Positions 62,218 through 64,000 of a stretch of 64,000 nt of DNA are shown piece after piece. Origin of the DNA: Roseiarcus sp963798015. Lineage in GTDB: Bacteria > Pseudomonadota > Alphaproteobacteria > Rhizobiales > Beijerinckiaceae. A program made the position numbers and the translations under genes. The number at the start of each line of letters is the position of its first letter. The stretch's first letter is position 1. The stretch is from contig CAWCSA010000003.1 in the NCBI GenBank assembly GCA_963798015.1, forward strand, positions 248,001 through 312,000. Reading direction: 5' to 3'. The notes below the pieces were generated by a model. That model was not told where the DNA came from. It did no database searches and worked only from the letters and a program-made list of their open reading frames with translations.

Positions 62218-62745
62218 TCAAACCCGAACAAGGTTCGGGACCGCGCCCATAAAGCTGAGTTTGCCAATTTCGACGCCACTCCCGCGCAGGATGTCGTATG
62301 CCGTGGTCAAGTGAAAATAGAAGTTTGGGATGGCGAAATGTAAGAGATAGTCCGCGCCGGGAATCTTCAGTTTGTTGGTGGGGCCGGTGGGAATGACGAT
62401 CTCGCGGGTCTCGGCGCCCTCCATCGCCTTGGCGTCGATCGATTTCAGCATGTCCAGCGTCGCATGGATGCGCTCGCGCAGTTCGGCGACGGTCGTCTCC
62501 TTGTCTTCCTTGCGGGGCGGGTCCTTAGCGGCCAGTCGGAATGACGAGTTCTTGGCGTGGTCGCAGAAACCCTGAACCTGGCGGACCAGGGGCCACATGT
62601 CCGGGCTTAACCTCATGGCGAGATAGTTGTTCGGATCGAACTTGCGGGCCTTCGCATGCTCCTCCGCCTTATCGAGAATGGCGAGGAACGCGTTCAGCCC
62701 GCGCTCGTAGACCGGAACGCTGCTCTCATAGAGCGAAAGAGACAT
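62218..62745 (-). CDS. DUF1993 family protein
   Basis: 175 residues starting MSLSLYESSVPVYERGLNAF at ATG 62745. Family-like stretches are LSPDMWPLVRQVQGFCDHAK, RIHATLDMLKSIDAKAMEGA and ADYLLHFAIPNFYFHLTTAY, a helical DinB-like fold; the His/Asp-type residues that bind a metal in DinB proteins are not clear. Function of the family is unknown. The frame is open upstream, but that part is unlike the family. Confidence 0.85.
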   Translation of the reverse strand: MSLSLYESSVPVYERGLNAFLAILDKAEEHAKARKFDPNNYLAMRLSPDMWPLVRQVQGFCDHAKNSSFRLAAKDPPRKEDKETTVAELRERIHATLDMLKSIDAKAMEGAETREIVIPTGPTNKLKIPGADYLLHFAIPNFYFHLTTAYDILRGSGVEIGKLSFMGAVPNLVRV

Positions 62746-63135
62746 CGGCTTCAACTTCCTCCCGAATTCGGCCGCGCGGCGACGCGGCGGGCCATGGATG
62801 CACCCAAACTGTGACGTTATCAACTTCCCGGAGGCGCGTCCTCTGGGCGCCCCGCCTGCGGTTCGAGATAGGCGCGACAACCGCCCGTGTTTCGGCACTC
62901 GTGACGACGGGGACGATTTCGAATGTCACGCCGCAGTCGCGCCACACGAGAATCCAGGCCTGATGAGTGTCAAGTCGTCGCAGCGCATCAACTGGAAGCA
63001 GCGGGAAAAGTTGGCCTCGACCCAGCTGTCGACATATTCGAGCCCCTCGGGCAGCGACCGGCCGCGTTCGCGCAGGCGCCGATAAGACGGGACCATGGCG
63101 TTGTCCCGGAAGTGCTCGACAACCATGCACAGCAT
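62726..63135 (-). pseudogene. DUF3303-type protein, frameshifted
   Basis: The first half, from ATG 63135, reads MLCMVVEHFRDNAMVPSYRR, then RERGRSLPEGLEYVDSWVEA and FSRCFQLMRCDDLTLI, a good DUF3303 match. At about 62955 the family sequence changes frame to QAWILVWRDCGVTFEIVPVV, continuing TSAETRAVVAP, after which it runs on without obvious homology to 62726. A small insertion or deletion at that point would restore one reading frame. Either a decayed gene or a sequencing error. Function of the family is unknown. Confidence 0.75.
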
Positions 63136-63182
63136 TGGTGTTGGTCCTGGCGCCCCCTGGCCGCACGTAAAAGACGCCGGGC

Positions 63183-63602
63183 TCAGACCTTCAGCGGCGC
63201 CGGATGTTTTTCAATCTTAGGCAGAGCGGGGTCGAAGCACGCCCAGTTTGGCGCCGATTTGGTCCAAATGGTCGCCGTGGGCGCCGCCAGATTGGGATCG
63301 TCGAGCGTTCCAGCGCGAATGAAAGTGACCGCAGGGCGCTCTTCCGCTTCGCTGAAAACCTGCGTGCCGCATTCGCTGCAGAAGCGCCGATGCATGGTCG
63401 CCCCGCTGTCGGCTTGGCACACATAATCGCGCAACGGACCGGATACGGTGACATTCTCCTTGCGAAAGAGCGCGCTGACCGCGCCAGTTCCGCAGCCGAC
63501 ATATTGGCACACGCGGCACCAGCAATATCGCGCGCCGATGGGGACCTCTGCCTCGACCTCGTACCGAACCGCCCCGCACAGACACCCGCCCGTGATCGCC
63601 AA
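63183..63602 (-). CDS. GFA-family (glutathione-dependent formaldehyde-activating-like) protein
   Basis: Zinc-binding protein of the GFA/CENP-V family, 139 residues. Cysteine motifs are CLCGAVRYEVE, YCWCRVCQYVGC and CSECGTQVFSEA, which hold zinc; AVTFIRAGTLDD and the late SAPNWACFDPALPKIEKHP are family-like. The start is TTG 63602 preceded by GAGAGGGG, since no ATG lies before the first Cys. Family members are often annotated as S-hydroxymethylglutathione synthase, but direct formaldehyde activity is doubtful for most. Confidence 0.9.
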   Translation of the reverse strand: MAITGGCLCGAVRYEVEAEVPIGARYCWCRVCQYVGCGTGAVSALFRKENVTVSGPLRDYVCQADSGATMHRRFCSECGTQVFSEAEERPAVTFIRAGTLDDPNLAAPTATIWTKSAPNWACFDPALPKIEKHPAPLKV

Positions 63603-63813
63603 GATAAAAATCCCCTCTCACTGTCTCGACCACACATAGGAGAAACCAAGTGCGCCCGCCAGCGCACGGACGACGTGTCCGGAACTGCCGTCCGGGCCTG
63701 GCCGCCGAGGTTGAGGTTGCAGATAAGCTCGAGGCGGAATACAAAGATCGATCAAGTTTAACAATTCGCCGGCGAAGATGGTTCTGGCCGTCCGCCAGCG
63801 GCATGCGATGTGA

Positions 63814-64000
63814 ATGGAAACGAAGAGCGCACCGAATCCTGATGTCTGCTACGGCGTACTGCTCCGAAAGCTCGCTGGCGCAGGCGTGCGGCCAACTCGG
63901 CAAAGGCTCGATCTTGCGCGCGCGATCTTCGGCGCCGGTAACCGGCACTTCACCGCCGAGATGATCTATCATGAGACGCGGTCGATCCAGTTCGCACCGA
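63814..64000 (+). CDS. Fur-family transcriptional regulator (Irr-like), truncated by window edge
   Basis: The first 62 codons only. METKSAPNPDVCYGVLLRKL begins at ATG 63814 and is followed by AGVRPTRQRLDLARAIFGAG, NRHFTAEMIYHETRS, the DNA-binding winged helix of Fur proteins. The variant (GVRPTRQR, FGAGNRHFTAE) is closest to the Irr branch that controls haem and iron in Rhizobiales. The metal or haem-binding part is beyond the edge. The short upstream gap (63603-63813) divides it from the divergent GFA gene. Confidence 0.8.
   Translation, partial: METKSAPNPDVCYGVLLRKLAGAGVRPTRQRLDLARAIFGAGNRHFTAEMIYHETRSIQFAP

Overview
The window looks like a chromosomal segment of a GC-rich alphaproteobacterium, most probably order Hyphomicrobiales (Rhizobiales), perhaps a Beijerinckiaceae/Methylocystaceae relative. 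The evidence is a circularly permuted two-piece tmRNA (around 52.15-52.48 kb, minus strand), the hisE-coaA pair, the ffh-rpsP-rimM-trmD block, ptsP-prfA, and a Fur/Irr-type regulator at the right edge. No strain identity can be claimed. Coding density is high, but several genes are broken, and these cluster in a few scarred spots.

Layout. 0-4.2 kb: a GntR regulator and a decayed island made of an amidase pseudogene cut at its 5' end by a large serine recombinase pseudogene, ending at a tRNA-Val(CAC). 4.1-7.8 kb: a direct duplication of about 0.7 kb (5' tip of the tRNA, hisE, start of coaA) flanking a sulfotransferase-like gene; the second hisE-coaA copy is intact and is followed by a TraB/GumN protein. 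8.9-17.6 kb: deoC with a two-domain ALDH16-like aldehyde dehydrogenase, a small membrane protein, an NCS1 transporter and an isoquinoline-1-oxidoreductase-like molybdenum hydroxylase (iorAB type). 18.2-22.8 kb: ffh, rpsP, rimM, trmD, interrupted between rimM and trmD by a lone Rieske gene and a ParD/ParE-like module with a frameshifted toxin. 22.9-25.1 kb: a 712-residue protein joining an N-terminal P-loop ATPase to a C-terminal class III nucleotide-cyclase homology domain; this is the best candidate for an undescribed system. 25.1-27.8 kb: 3-hydroxybutyryl-CoA dehydrogenase and etfAB. 28.1-33.3 kb: a complete dipeptide/oligopeptide-type ABC importer with a fused double ATPase.

33.5-39.5 kb: ptsP, prfA and nadD, then a flavin monooxygenase and a fragment of an ABM-domain protein. 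39.6-48.4 kb: a catabolic island with a sugar-type ABC importer that has no ATPase gene, two SDR dehydrogenases, CutC, RidA, a COG3964-like amidohydrolase and an unrecognised 395-residue protein. 48.4-53.5 kb: intergenic repeat sequence, a secreted berberine-bridge-like flavoenzyme facing a membrane-bound LytTR regulator, the split ssrA gene and two small hypothetical genes. 53.8-64 kb: AsmA, a metallophosphoesterase remnant, LysE exporter, TetR regulator, proC, an L,D-transpeptidase lipoprotein, AMP nucleosidase, a second RidA, DUF1993, a frameshifted DUF3303 gene, a GFA protein and the start of a Fur-family gene.

Functional themes: translation and protein targeting (ffh, rpsP, rimM, trmD, prfA, ssrA); electron transfer and acyl-CoA oxidation (hbd, etfAB, Rieske); deoxyribose degradation (DeoC makes acetaldehyde that the neighbouring ALDH can oxidise); and uptake and breakdown of an unidentified acylated or amide compound (39.6-48.4 kb). 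Single-base frameshifts recur (hisE copy, parE, DUF3303). They could be real decay or draft-assembly errors, and raw reads would separate the two.
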